Both the position numbers and the translations under genes were made by a program. Positions 36,520 to 46,975 of a stretch of DNA of 64,000 bases are shown here, piece by piece. Positions within the stretch are counted from its first letter, which is position 1. Each line of letters starts with the position of its first letter. Source of the DNA: Ancylobacter vacuolatus (GTDB lineage: Bacteria > Pseudomonadota > Alphaproteobacteria > Rhizobiales > Xanthobacteraceae); the NCBI RefSeq assembly GCF_030813595.1, contig NZ_JAUSUH010000005.1, positions 281,047 through 345,046 on the forward strand, written 5' to 3'. Below the pieces are notes generated by a model. It did no database searches, was not told the origin of the DNA, and was given only the letters and a program-made list of their open reading frames with translations.

Positions 36520-36976
36520 ACGATTCCCCTCCACGGGTTTGACGTGGCCTCAACAAGCTTCTCATGCGCTTGCATTGGCTGGATCGTGGCGGCCGATGTC
36601 GCGATGCAGCAATACGTCGATTGACGTATAGGGGAACCGTCTCCGCTCCCGCACAGTGGAGCCGAACATGGGAATGTGTGTCCTGCCGCGAAGATGATGG
36701 CGCGCGGCACGTGATATTTTTCGCGCGCGCGCGAGAACAAATGGCTAGTAGATAAGCATAATTGTTCGAAATTCAGCCTTGTTATTGGGCAGTTAGGGCG
36801 CTCTTTTTTGATTGGCGGTAGTTTGATGCGTGCCGGTGCTCCGCCATGACTTTATTCTGTCGGTGTCGCGCGAGTGGAATGATTTATGCTTGGCTGTCCG
36901 GGGCAGTTCTCGTAACGGGCCGGAACTGACGTGGTGCAAAAACACGACATGCCCTGGGGAGGGTGAGCGCGGAAGA
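36520..36976. promoter_or_regulatory. Divergent regulatory region between urtA and the sensor gene, with an inverted repeat
   Basis: 457 bases without a gene, lower GC than its surroundings. A perfect dyad ATACGTC-GATT-GACGTAT lies at 36612-36629, about 93 bases before the urtA start. It is a candidate site for the adjacent LuxR-type response regulator. I found no sigma-54 (GG-N10-GC) element upstream of urtA. Confidence 0.5.
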
Positions 36977-39900
36977 ATGTCTGGCGTTGGCACGGCGAGG
37001 CAGAACCCCATGGCGGCGGAGCAGAAGATCGTTCGCGTTCGGCGCCGCTATAATCAGTGGGTCGTCAACGAGACGTTGGAGGACTACGCGCTCCGCTTCA
37101 CCGCCAAGAGCGCGCGCCGGTGGTCGGCGCTGCGCGTGGCCAACACCGCGCTCGGCGCCGTATCGTTCCTGGCGCTGGAGGCGATCGGCGGGGCGATCAC
37201 GCTCGCCTATGGCTTCCCCAACGCGGTGGCGGCGATCCTTGTGGTCTGCGTCGTCATCTTCGCCGCCGGCCTGCCGATCAGCTATTATGCCGCCAAGTTC
37301 GGCGTCGACATCGACCTGCTGACCCGCGGCGCCGGCTTCGGCTATATCGGCTCGACGCTCACCTCGCTGATCTACGCCTCCTTCACCTATCTTTTCTTCG
37401 CCATCGAGGCGGCGATCATGGCGCTGGCGCTGGAGATGTGCTTCGGCGTGCCGCTGATGGTGGGCTATTTCATCAGCGCGCTGGTGGTGATCCCGCTAGT
37501 GACGCATGGCATCACCTTCATCAGCCGTTTCCAGCTCTGGACCCAGCCGGTTTGGCTGGTGCTGAACATCATTCCCTTCATTTTCATCTTCGCGCTCTAT
37601 GACGCGCCGCTGACCGGCTGGACCTCCTATACCGGCCGCTTCGGCGCCCCGGATGGCTCGTTCGACCTGGTGCTGTTCGGCACCGCGACCACGGTGGTGT
37701 TCGCGCTGATCGCGCAGATCGGCGAGCAGGTGGATTTTCTCCGCTTCCTGCCACGCCGGGCGCCCGGCCGCACCGAGACAAGGCGCAACGTGCTGTGGTG
37801 GGTGGCGCTGCTGAGCGCCGGGCCGGGCTGGATCATCCCCGGCGGCATCAAGATGCTGGCGGGCTCGTTCCTGGCCTATTTCGCCCTCACCCAGGGCATC
37901 CCCTTCCTGCACGCCGCCGAGCCGACCCAGATGTATCTGGTGGCGTTCAGGACGGTGTTCTCGCCCGAGCTGGCGCTGGCCTTCACCGGCCTGTTCGTCA
38001 TCCTGGCCCAGCTCAAGATCAATGTGACCAACGCCTATGCCGGCTCGATCGCCTGGTCGAACTTCTTCTCCCGCCTGACCCACAGCCATCCCGGCCGGGT
38101 GGTGTGGCTGGTGTTCAACGTCACCATCGCGCTGATGCTGATGGCGCTCGGCATTTACAAGGTGCTGGAGCAGATCCTCGGGCTGTACTCCATCGTCGCG
38201 GTGGCCTGGGTGGCGGCTCTGGTGGCCGACCTCGTGGTCAACAAGCCGATGGGCTGGAGCCCGCCGGGCATCGAGTTCAAGCGGGCGCATCTCTACGACA
38301 TCAACCCGGTGGGCGTCGGCGCGCTGCTGGCCGGCACGCTGATCGGCGTGATCGCCTTTGCCGGCTTTTTTGGTCCGACGCTGAAAGTGTTCGCGCCGTT
38401 CCTGGCGCTGGTGGTGTCCTTCGTCGCGGCGGCCGGCATCGCCTATGCCACCGGCGGGCGCTACTACATCGCGCGGCGCACGGCGAAGAACTGGGAAGCC
38501 CGTCACACGCTCAAATGCTGCATTTGCGAGCACAAGTTCGAGCCGGAGGACATGGCGCACTGCCCGGTCTATGCCGGCCCGATCTGCTCGCTGTGCTGCT
38601 CGCTGGATGCGCGCTGCAACGACCGCTGCAAGGAGGATGCCCGCTTTCCCGAGCAGATTCTGGGCGCGCTGCGCGCCACTCTGCCGGGCTGGATGGTGGC
38701 GCAGCTCAATTCCCGGCTCGGCCATTATATCGGCGTCATGTCGCTGCTGGCGATCGTCATCGGCGGCATATTGGGCGTCATCTATTTCCAGTCGACCTTC
38801 GCTCCGCCCGACCAGACCGAGACGGTCGGCAATGTGCTGTTCACGCTCTATTTCATCCTGCTGATCATCGCCGGCGTCGCCGCCTGGCTGTTCGTGCTGG
38901 CGCAGGAAAGCCGGCGCGTGGCGCAGGAGGAGAGCAACCGCCAGACCGCGCTGCTGATGCGCGAAATCGAGGCGCACAAGCGCACCGACGCCAAGCTGCA
39001 GAAGGCCAAGGAAGCCGCCGAGGCCGCCAACCTCGCCAAGAGTCGCTACGTGGTAGGCATCAGCCACGAACTGCGCACCCCGCTCAACGCCATTCTCGGC
39101 TATGCCCAGCTGCTGGAGCGCGATGTCGCCATTCCCCCGCACCGGCGCGATGCCATCCGCGTGGTGCGCCGCTCTGCCGAGCATTTGTCCGGCCTGATCG
39201 ACGGGCTGCTTGATATCTCGAAGATCGAGGCCGGCCGGCTCTATCTCACCCGTGACGAGGTGCGGATCGGCGAATTCCTCGACCAGCTGGTCGACATGTT
39301 CCGGTTGCAGGCCACCGCCAAGGGGATCGATTTCGTCTATGTCCGGCCCGACCGGCTGCCCGGAACCGTCTTCACCGACGAGAAGCGGCTGCGGCAGATC
39401 CTCATCAACCTGCTCTCCAACGCCATCAAGTTCACCGAGCGGGGCCGGGTGGCGCTGCGCGTGTCCTATCGCAACCAGGTGGCGGAGTTCGAGATCGAGG
39501 ATAGCGGCATCGGCATTCCCGCCGCCGACCACAAGCGCATCTTCGAGCCGTTCGAGCGCGGGGAGCGCGCCGGCACCTATTCCACCGCCGGTATCGGCCT
39601 CGGGCTGACCATTACCAAGCTGCTCACCGAGATCATGGGCGGGGAAATCTCGCTGAAATCGGTGCCGGGGGAGGGCAGCGTCTTCCGCGTCAAGATGATG
39701 CTGTCGGAAGTGACCAACCCCTCGCGCCTCGGCCCGATCCAGCACCGGCACATCGCCGGCTATACCGGCCCGCGCCGCACCGTGCTGGTGGCTGATGACG
39801 ATGTCGCCCATCGCGACCTGATGCACGAATTGCTGGTGCCGCTCGGCTTCACCGTGCTCGCCGCCACGGACGGCGTGCAGGCGCTCGACATGGTGCGCGA

Positions 39901-40399
39901 ATGGGAGCCGGACATGCTGCTGCTCGACATCGCCATGCCCGGCCTCAACGGCTGGGAGGTGGTGCGTCAGCTCAGGGATGAGGGCTTCGGGCGCCTGCGC
40001 ATCATCATGATCTCAGCCAATGCCGGGGAAATTCTCGGCGACGGCCTCGCCCAGAATGACGACCATCTGGTCAAGCCGGTGCATCTGCGCACGCTGCTGG
40101 AGAAGATGGCGGCGCTGCTGGACCTCGAATGGGTGGGCGACGGCGAACTCGCCGCTCTGGCCGCCGGCGAGGCGAGTAAGCCCGGCGAATTGCGGGCGCC
40201 GGCGGGCGTGCATCTCGACGACCTGATGAAGCTGGGGGAGATCGGCTATGTGCGCGGCATCCAGGCCAAGCTCAAGGAGATTGAAGGCGCCTCGCCCGAC
40301 CACCGGGCCTTTGTCGCCCACATGCGCGACCTGATGGACACGTTCGACCTCAAACAATACATGGCCGTGCTGGAGGCGTTGCGCAGCAATGATGCATAG
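36977..40399 (+). CDS. NCS1-type permease fused to a hybrid sensor histidine kinase
   Basis: 1140 residues. The N-terminal part (about 30-490) is a cytosine/purine/allantoin-permease-like domain with some 12 membrane segments (EAIGGAITLAYGF, TRGAGFGYIGST, QLKINVTNAYAGSIAWSNFF). Then a Cys-rich cytosolic module from residue 514 (CCICEH, GPICSLCCS, ARCNDRC), two more membrane segments (about 575-650), a coiled stretch, HisKA with GISHELRTPLNA (His near 696), HATPase (LINLLSNAIKFTERG, GIGLGLTITKL) and a receiver with Asp near 984 (LLLDIAMPGLNG). It overlaps the response-regulator gene by 11 bases. Start chosen at 36977; ATG 37010 (GAGG upstream) is an alternative. Likely a transport-coupled sensor of an amide, urea or nucleobase. 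Confidence 0.9.
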   Translation: MSGVGTARQNPMAAEQKIVRVRRRYNQWVVNETLEDYALRFTAKSARRWSALRVANTALGAVSFLALEAIGGAITLAYGFPNAVAAILVVCVVIFAAGLPISYYAAKFGVDIDLLTRGAGFGYIGSTLTSLIYASFTYLFFAIEAAIMALALEMCFGVPLMVGYFISALVVIPLVTHGITFISRFQLWTQPVWLVLNIIPFIFIFALYDAPLTGWTSYTGRFGAPDGSFDLVLFGTATTVVFALIAQIGEQVDFLRFLPRRAPGRTETRRNVLWWVALLSAGPGWIIPGGIKMLAGSFLAYFALTQGIPFLHAAEPTQMYLVAFRTVFSPELALAFTGLFVILAQLKINVTNAYAGSIAWSNFFSRLTHSHPGRVVWLVFNVTIALMLMALGIYKVLEQILGLYSIVAVAWVAALVADLVVNKPMGWSPPGIEFKRAHLYDINPVGVGALLAGTLIGVIAFAGFFGPTLKVFAPFLALVVSFVAAAGIAYATGGRYYIARRTAKNWEARHTLKCCICEHKFEPEDMAHCPVYAGPICSLCCSLDARCNDRCKEDARFPEQILGALRATLPGWMVAQLNSRLGHYIGVMSLLAIVIGGILGVIYFQSTFAPPDQTETVGNVLFTLYFILLIIAGVAAWLFVLAQESRRVAQEESNRQTALLMREIEAHKRTDAKLQKAKEAAEAANLAKSRYVVGISHELRTPLNAILGYAQLLERDVAIPPHRRDAIRVVRRSAEHLSGLIDGLLDISKIEAGRLYLTRDEVRIGEFLDQLVDMFRLQATAKGIDFVYVRPDRLPGTVFTDEKRLRQILINLLSNAIKFTERGRVALRVSYRNQVAEFEIEDSGIGIPAADHKRIFEPFERGERAGTYSTAGIGLGLTITKLLTEIMGGEISLKSVPGEGSVFRVKMMLSEVTNPSRLGPIQHRHIAGYTGPRRTVLVADDDVAHRDLMHELLVPLGFTVLAATDGVQALDMVREWEPDMLLLDIAMPGLNGWEVVRQLRDEGFGRLRIIMISANAGEILGDGLAQNDDHLVKPVHLRTLLEKMAALLDLEWVGDGELAALAAGEASKPGELRAPAGVHLDDLMKLGEIGYVRGIQAKLKEIEGASPDHRAFVAHMRDLMDTFDLKQYMAVLEALRSNDA

Positions 40400-41321
40400 C
40401 GTGGAACGCCGAGACATCGTTCTGGTGGTGGACGATTCGCCCGAAACCCTCAGTCTCCTCACCGATGCGCTGGAGGCGGCGGGCGCCACCGTGCTGGTGG
40501 CGACCGAGGGCGCCAATGCGCTGGCGCTGGTCGAGCGCATCACCCCCGACGTGGTGCTGATGGACGCGGTGATGCCGGGCATGGACGGCTTCGAGACCTG
40601 CCGCCGGCTCAAGCGCAACAAAGCGGTGGCGCATGTGCCCGTCATCTTCATGACCGGGCTTTCCGAGACCGAGCAGATCGTGAAGGGGCTGGAGGCGGGC
40701 GGGGTCGACTATGTCACCAAGCCGATTTCGCCGGACGAACTGATCGCCCGCATCCGCGTGCATCTGGCCAATGCCCGCCAGACCCACAGCGCCCGCGCCG
40801 CGCTGGACGCCGCCGGGCGCTATCTGCTCTCCGCCAACCGGGCGGGGAGGGTGCTGTGGAGTACGCCTCAGGCCACGGCGCTGCTGACCGCCCTCAGCGT
40901 TTCGCCCCCCGGCGACAGCTTCACCCTGCCGGAGGTGGTGCGGCGCTGGCTGGAAGGACGCAAGGTGGAGGGGGCCGCCATCGAACCGGAGGCGATCGAG
41001 GTGGTGCTGGAGGGCTCGGCCCGCCGGCTGAAGCTGTCCTATGTCGGGCAGATCGGCCCGGAGGAATTGCTTCTGCGCATCGTCGAGGATTCCGGCATTC
41101 CGCCCGAGCAGGTGCTGAAGACCAAGCTGGGCCTCACCTTGCGCGAATCCGAGGTGCTGGTCTGGCTGGCGCGCGGCAAGGCCAACCGCGATATCGGCGA
41201 GATTCTCGGCCTGTCGCCGCGCACGGTGAACAAGCATCTGGAACAGATCTACGCCAAGATTGGCGTGGAGAACCGGGCGGCGGCGACCGCGCTGGCGGTG
41301 ACGGCGCTGACGCCGCGCTGA
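40389..41321 (+). CDS. Response regulator with receiver and LuxR-type HTH domains
   Basis: 310 residues. Receiver domain 8-125 with acidic pair VVDDS, phospho-Asp near 59 (VVLMDAVMPGMDG) and Lys in YVTKPISPDEL. A middle linker of about 110 residues is unassigned. LuxR HTH at about 245-300: LTLRESEVLVWLARGKANRDIGEI then LSPRTVNKHLEQIYAKIGV. Two ATGs in a row, 11 bases inside the kinase gene, show tight coupling. It is the output of the permease-kinase and the first candidate for control of the divergent urt-fmd operon. Confidence 0.92.
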   Translation: MMHSVERRDIVLVVDDSPETLSLLTDALEAAGATVLVATEGANALALVERITPDVVLMDAVMPGMDGFETCRRLKRNKAVAHVPVIFMTGLSETEQIVKGLEAGGVDYVTKPISPDELIARIRVHLANARQTHSARAALDAAGRYLLSANRAGRVLWSTPQATALLTALSVSPPGDSFTLPEVVRRWLEGRKVEGAAIEPEAIEVVLEGSARRLKLSYVGQIGPEELLLRIVEDSGIPPEQVLKTKLGLTLRESEVLVWLARGKANRDIGEILGLSPRTVNKHLEQIYAKIGVENRAAATALAVTALTPR

Positions 41322-41336
41322 TCGGTGCGCGCAGGC

Positions 41337-41756
41337 TCAGTCCGCCGCGCCATAGGCAAGGGGAGCGAGGCGCTCCAGTTCCGCGTCCGTGAACAGCCGC
41401 GAGCGGGTGAGGAAGCGCTGGTCGCGCCCGTTCTCTAGGCTGAACATGCCGCCGCGCCCGGGCACCACGTCGATGATCAGCTGGGTGTGCTGCCAATACT
41501 CGAACTGCGACGGGCTCATATAGAACGGCGCGCCGCCGATCTCGCCCATCCGCACGTCCTTGTCTCCGACAATGTAGTCGCCTTGCGCGTAGCACATGGG
41601 GGAGGAGCCGTCGCAGCAGCCGCCGGACTGATGGAACAGCAATCTGCCGTGCTCATTGGCCAGCGTCGCGATCAGCGCCAGCGCCGCCTCGGTGGCAAGG
41701 ACGCGGGGGATGGTGTCTTCGGCCGGGTGGGCGGGGGCGTCGGTCAGCGTGTCCAT
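41337..41756 (-). CDS. DUF779 family protein
   Basis: 139 residues. Signature HQSGGCCDGSSPMCY with a Cys pair, then QFEYWQHTQLIIDVVPGRGGMFSLE. The family is regularly found next to NAD-dependent aldehyde dehydrogenases of alcohol catabolism, as here (the gene follows the dehydrogenase gene across a repeat element). Function unknown; the Cys residues suggest a metal or redox role. The start at 41756 excludes an upstream frame that merely translates the repeat. Confidence 0.88.
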   Translation of the reverse strand: MDTLTDAPAHPAEDTIPRVLATEAALALIATLANEHGRLLFHQSGGCCDGSSPMCYAQGDYIVGDKDVRMGEIGGAPFYMSPSQFEYWQHTQLIIDVVPGRGGMFSLENGRDQRFLTRSRLFTDAELERLAPLAYGAAD

Positions 41757-41771
41757 GGAAACTCCCGTGAA

Positions 41772-41875
41772 AGCTCCCTCTCCCCGTCGGGGAGAGGGCT
41801 GGGGTGAGGGGCGTTCGCGCTGCCCCTCACCGACCCGCTTCGCGGGCCACCTCTCCCCGATGGGGAGAGGCAAGC
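41772..41875. repeat. Rhizobiales-type palindromic element with three hairpins
   Basis: Stems: CCCTCTCCCC/GGGGAGAGGG (41776-41785, 41789-41798); GGTGAGGGGC/GCCCCTCACC (41803-41812, 41822-41831); CCTCTCCCC/GGGGAGAGG (41850-41858, 41862-41870), plus CCCGC-TTC-GCGGG. The whole is an imperfect palindrome lying between the dehydrogenase and DUF779 genes. Confidence 0.75.
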
Positions 41876-41889
41876 TCATGCCGGCTCGC

Positions 41890-43407
41890 TCAGAAGAAGC
41901 CGAGCTTCTTCGGGCTGTAGCTCACCAGCATGTTCTTGGTCTGCTGGTAATGGTCGAGCATCATCTTGTGGTTTTCGCGACCGATGCCGGACTGCTTGTA
42001 GCCGCCGAATGCCGCGTGAGCGGGGTAGGCGTGGTAGCAATTGGTCCACACGCGGCCGGCCTGGATGGCGCGACCGAAGCGGTAGGCGCGGTTGCCGTCG
42101 CGGGTCCACACGCCGGCACCGAGGCCGTAGAGCGTGTCGTTGGCGATGTGGAGCGCTTCCGCATCGTCCGTGAAGGTGGTCACGGAGACGACCGGGCCGA
42201 AGATCTCCTCCTGGAAGATCCGCATCTTGTTGTGGCCCTTGAACACGGTCGGCTTGACGTAATACCCGCCGGCGAGGTCGCCGCCGAAATTGTTGCGCTC
42301 GCCGCCGATCAGAACCTCGGCGCCCTCCTGCTTGCCGATATCGATGTAGGAGAGAATCTTCTCCAGCTGCTCGGAGGAGGCCTGGGCGCCGATCATGGTC
42401 GCCGGGTCGAGTGGCGAGCCCTGAACGATGGCTTCCACCCGCTTCAGCGCCTTCTCCATGAAGCGGTCATAGATGCTTTCCTGGATCAGCGCGCGGCTCG
42501 GGCAGGTGCAGACCTCGCCCTGGTTGAGCGCGAACATGACGAAGCCCTCGACCGCCTTGTCGAAGAAATCGTCATCCTCGGCCACCACGTCGGCGAAGAA
42601 GATGTTCGGCGACTTGCCGCCCAGTTCCAGCGTGACCGGGATGAGGTTCTGGCTGGCATACTGCATGATCAGCCGGCCGGTCGTCGTCTCGCCGGTGAAG
42701 GCGATCTTGGCGATGCGGCTGGAGGAGGCGAGCGGCTTACCGGCCTCAAGGCCGAAGCCGTTGACGATGTTCAGCACGCCCGGGGGCAGCAGGTCGGCGA
42801 TCAGTTCCGCCAGCACCAGGATGGAGGCCGGGGTCTGCTCAGCCGGCTTCAGCACGACGCAATTGCCGGCGGCCAGCGCCGGGGCGAGCTTCCACACCGC
42901 CATCAGGATGGGGAAGTTCCACGGGATGATCTGCCCGACAACGCCGAGCGGCTCGTGGAAATGATAGGCGATGGTGTCGTGGTCGATCTCGCTGATGCCG
43001 CCTTCCTGGGCGCGCACGGCGCCGGCGAAATAGCGGAAATGGTCGATGGCCAGCGGCATGTCGGCCGCTGTGGTCTCGCGGATCGGCTTGCCGTTGTCCC
43101 ACGTTTCGGCGAGCGCCAGGAGGTCGAGATTATCCTCCATGCGGTCGGCGATCTTGTTGAGGATGATCGCACGCTCGGCGGCCGAGGTCTTGCCCCAGGC
43201 GTCCTTGGCGGCATGGGCGGCGTCGAGCGCCTTCTCGATATCGTCAGCGTCGGAGCGGGCGATCTCGCAGATCTTGCCGCCGGTGATGGGCGAGGTGTTG
43301 TCGAAATAGCGGCCGGCGACCGGCTCGACGAACTTGCCGCCGATGAAGTTGCCGTAGCGGGCTTTAAAGGGCGACTGCTTGGTGATGGCGATTTCTGGCT
43401 TGTTCAT
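41890..43407 (-). CDS. NAD-dependent aldehyde dehydrogenase (ExaC/AldB type)
   Basis: 505 residues, oxidising acetaldehyde or similar aldehydes to acids. Marks: [21 protein letters not shown], cofactor loop [28 protein letters not shown] (general-base Glu), catalytic Cys at residue 300 in [11 protein letters not shown], and [10 protein letters not shown]. The NQGEVCTC form is typical of acetaldehyde dehydrogenases linked to ethanol and acetoin use. GGGAGGATCC precedes the ATG at 43407. A sigma-54 promoter lies just upstream and an AcoR-type activator is divergent. Confidence 0.93.
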   Translation of the reverse strand: MNKPEIAITKQSPFKARYGNFIGGKFVEPVAGRYFDNTSPITGGKICEIARSDADDIEKALDAAHAAKDAWGKTSAAERAIILNKIADRMEDNLDLLALAETWDNGKPIRETTAADMPLAIDHFRYFAGAVRAQEGGISEIDHDTIAYHFHEPLGVVGQIIPWNFPILMAVWKLAPALAAGNCVVLKPAEQTPASILVLAELIADLLPPGVLNIVNGFGLEAGKPLASSSRIAKIAFTGETTTGRLIMQYASQNLIPVTLELGGKSPNIFFADVVAEDDDFFDKAVEGFVMFALNQGEVCTCPSRALIQESIYDRFMEKALKRVEAIVQGSPLDPATMIGAQASSEQLEKILSYIDIGKQEGAEVLIGGERNNFGGDLAGGYYVKPTVFKGHNKMRIFQEEIFGPVVSVTTFTDDAEALHIANDTLYGLGAGVWTRDGNRAYRFGRAIQAGRVWTNCYHAYPAHAAFGGYKQSGIGRENHKMMLDHYQQTKNMLVSYSPKKLGFF

Positions 43408-43436
43408 TGGATCCTCCCAGACTGGGACACTCAATA

Positions 43437-43454
43437 TTGCAGCGGGCGTGCCAG
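43437..43454 (-). promoter_or_regulatory. Sigma-54 promoter of the aldehyde dehydrogenase gene
   Basis: Minus strand reads TGGCACGCCCGCTGCAA; GG (-24) and GC (-12) are exactly ten bases apart, as sigma-54 requires. It is 30 bases before the start codon. The divergent gene encodes a sigma-54 activator. Confidence 0.75.
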
Positions 43455-43613
43455 ACTGTTTCCGCAGTGCACAAAATCGTTATTGCGGCACGGCAAAGGA
43501 TTGGAATTGCTCGCAATGGAGATGTACTCGCGCAGGGTTGAGGATGATACCGATGGACGCGGGCTGAAAACTTGGTGCAGACTGCCGGAAAGAACAACAA
43601 GACCTGCGACATG

Positions 43614-43630
43614 TGTGGCATTTTGCAACA
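43614..43630. promoter_or_regulatory. Candidate activator-binding dyad
   Basis: TGTGGCA-TTT-TGCAACA, a near-perfect dyad resembling TGT-N-ACA sites of AcoR-like activators, about 160-180 bases upstream of the sigma-54 promoter and just before the activator start. A poorer copy (TGTTTCCGCAGTGCACA) is at 43457-43473. Confidence 0.45.
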
Positions 43631-43645
43631 CTCCGGGAGGATCGC

Positions 43646-45487
<1,842 letters not shown>

Positions 45488-45567
45488 GCCGGCGGCGGCA
45501 GGGCACCGGCAGGGAACTCGCGACGATCCGGCCCGTTACCTCCTGACATGTTCATGGAGGCCGCCCG

Positions 45568-45825
45568 ATGGTTCTTGATCCCCGCAAGCTCGACCAGAAC
45601 CCCGTCGTCGTCGATCCCGCCAATGTCGACGCCGTGCTCGAAGACCGGACGACGGCGGTGTCCGATCCGCTCAAGCCGCCGATGGGCGAAGTGGACAACG
45701 ACAATAACCCCACCGATGGCGAGCCGTCCGCCCGCGACGGCGGACGCTTCGCGCCCGATACCGTGAAGACGGTCGACGGCTCGCTCGACGGCACGCCGAA
45801 GAAGCCGGACGACCCGCGCCGCTGA
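45568..45825 (+). CDS. Small acidic protein of unknown function
   Basis: 85 residues, rich in Asp, Pro and Asn (VDNDNNPTDGEPSARDGG), probably disordered, with no signal peptide or membrane segment. GGAGG lies eleven bases before the ATG. Codon use fits the surroundings. I do not recognise a family. Confidence 0.6.
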   Translation: MVLDPRKLDQNPVVVDPANVDAVLEDRTTAVSDPLKPPMGEVDNDNNPTDGEPSARDGGRFAPDTVKTVDGSLDGTPKKPDDPRR

Positions 45826-45843
45826 ACGCGGGCGGGCAGACCC

Positions 45844-46203
45844 TCACAGCTCGGTCGGCGGCGGGTCCTTCTTGGGCGCGGCGTCGTTGCCTTCCACCCG
45901 GTCGCGATAGAGCGAGGCGCTGGCCAGCAGCATCAGCGTGACCGGGGTGGTGATGGTGACGAACAGGCCGATAAGCACCTCGTGCACCAGCGGCCGGCCC
46001 TGCAGCACCGAGAAGCAGATCATCGAGGCGACGAGGATCAACCCGGTGCCCAGCGTAGCGCCGAGCGAGGGGGCGTGCAGCCGGGCGTAAAAATCCGGCA
46101 ACCGCCACAGCCCGATCGAGCCGAGCAGCGTCACCAGCGCGCCGGCCACCAGGAAGAACGAGACGAGAATGGCCGCCCAGAGCGGCAGGTCCGGCGCGCT
46201 CAT
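45844..46203 (-). CDS. mnhG: Mrp Na+/H+ antiporter subunit G
   Basis: 119-residue membrane protein, three hydrophobic segments. MnhG/PhaG marks: GSIGLWRLPDFYARLHAPSLGATLGT. The polar C-terminal tail is longer than usual. Its start overlaps the mnhF stop as ATGA. Last gene of the Mrp operon. Confidence 0.92.
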   Translation of the reverse strand: MSAPDLPLWAAILVSFFLVAGALVTLLGSIGLWRLPDFYARLHAPSLGATLGTGLILVASMICFSVLQGRPLVHEVLIGLFVTITTPVTLMLLASASLYRDRVEGNDAAPKKDPPPTEL

Positions 46204-46481
46204 TCGATCACCTCGCCGCGCATCAGGAACTTCGCCAGCGCCACCGTGCCGACAAAGCCGAGCAGGCCGATGACCAGCGCCGCCTCGAAATAGAGCGTGG
46301 CGCCGCTGCGTATGCCGAGGGTGACGAGCAGCAGCATCGCGTTCACATAGAAGGTGTCGAGGCCGATGATCCGGTCCTGCGCCCGGGGGCCGCGCATGAA
46401 GCGCAGCACGGCGCAGGCCATGGCGAGGGTCAGCAGCACCTGCGCCAGCGTGATCGACCAGCCGAGGATGGCGACGCTCAT
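46200..46481 (-). CDS. mnhF: Mrp Na+/H+ antiporter subunit F
   Basis: 93 residues, three membrane segments; the MnhF mark MRGPRAQDRIIGLDTFYVNAML is clear. Overlaps mnhE and mnhG by four bases each. Confidence 0.92.
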   Translation of the reverse strand: MSVAILGWSITLAQVLLTLAMACAVLRFMRGPRAQDRIIGLDTFYVNAMLLLVTLGIRSGATLYFEAALVIGLLGFVGTVALAKFLMRGEVIE

Positions 46482-46975
46482 TCGAAAATCTCCATCAGCA
46501 GGCTCTCATAGCGCTCCTTGATGGTCCGCACCCAGTGCCTGTCGTCCACGAGGTCGAGCACGTGCAGCATCAGCACGCGCCGCGAGGGGTCGTAGCGCAC
46601 CCATTGCGTGCCGGGCGTGCAGGTGAGGATGATGGCCAGAACGGCAAGTCCATAGGGGCTGGTGAGGTCGAGCCGCAGGCTCATGAAGCCGGCATGGGTG
46701 CGCCGGTCCTCACTGCCGAGGATGATGCTGCCGACCGCGAGATTGGAGCGGAACACGTCGAGGAAGACCCGTCCGGCGAGGCGCGCCATCGCGCCGGGCC
46801 TGCGCAGCCGGCCGGCCGGCGGGTCCAGCGCCACCATCGTCCAGCAGCCGCCGAAGGCGATCACTGCGCCGAGCAGGATCTGCCCTGCCGACAGGCTCTG
46901 GGTCATCAGCAGCCACATGCCCAGCAGCGCCAGGAACAGCAGGGGGTAGGGCAGAACGCGCTTCAGCCGGGTCAT
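46478..46975 (-). CDS. mnhE: Mrp Na+/H+ antiporter subunit E
   Basis: 165 residues. Two N-terminal membrane segments, then FRSNLAVGSIILG and TPGTQWVRYDPSRRVLMLHVLD, typical of MnhE. The start at 46975 overlaps the mnhD stop as ATGA, excluding the longer upstream frame. Confidence 0.92.
   Translation of the reverse strand: MTRLKRVLPYPLLFLALLGMWLLMTQSLSAGQILLGAVIAFGGCWTMVALDPPAGRLRRPGAMARLAGRVFLDVFRSNLAVGSIILGSEDRRTHAGFMSLRLDLTSPYGLAVLAIILTCTPGTQWVRYDPSRRVLMLHVLDLVDDRHWVRTIKERYESLLMEIFE

Noticed and set aside
37496..39826. 776-codon minus-strand frame over the permease-kinase gene
   Set aside because: Shadow of the real gene; composition is typical of antisense translation.
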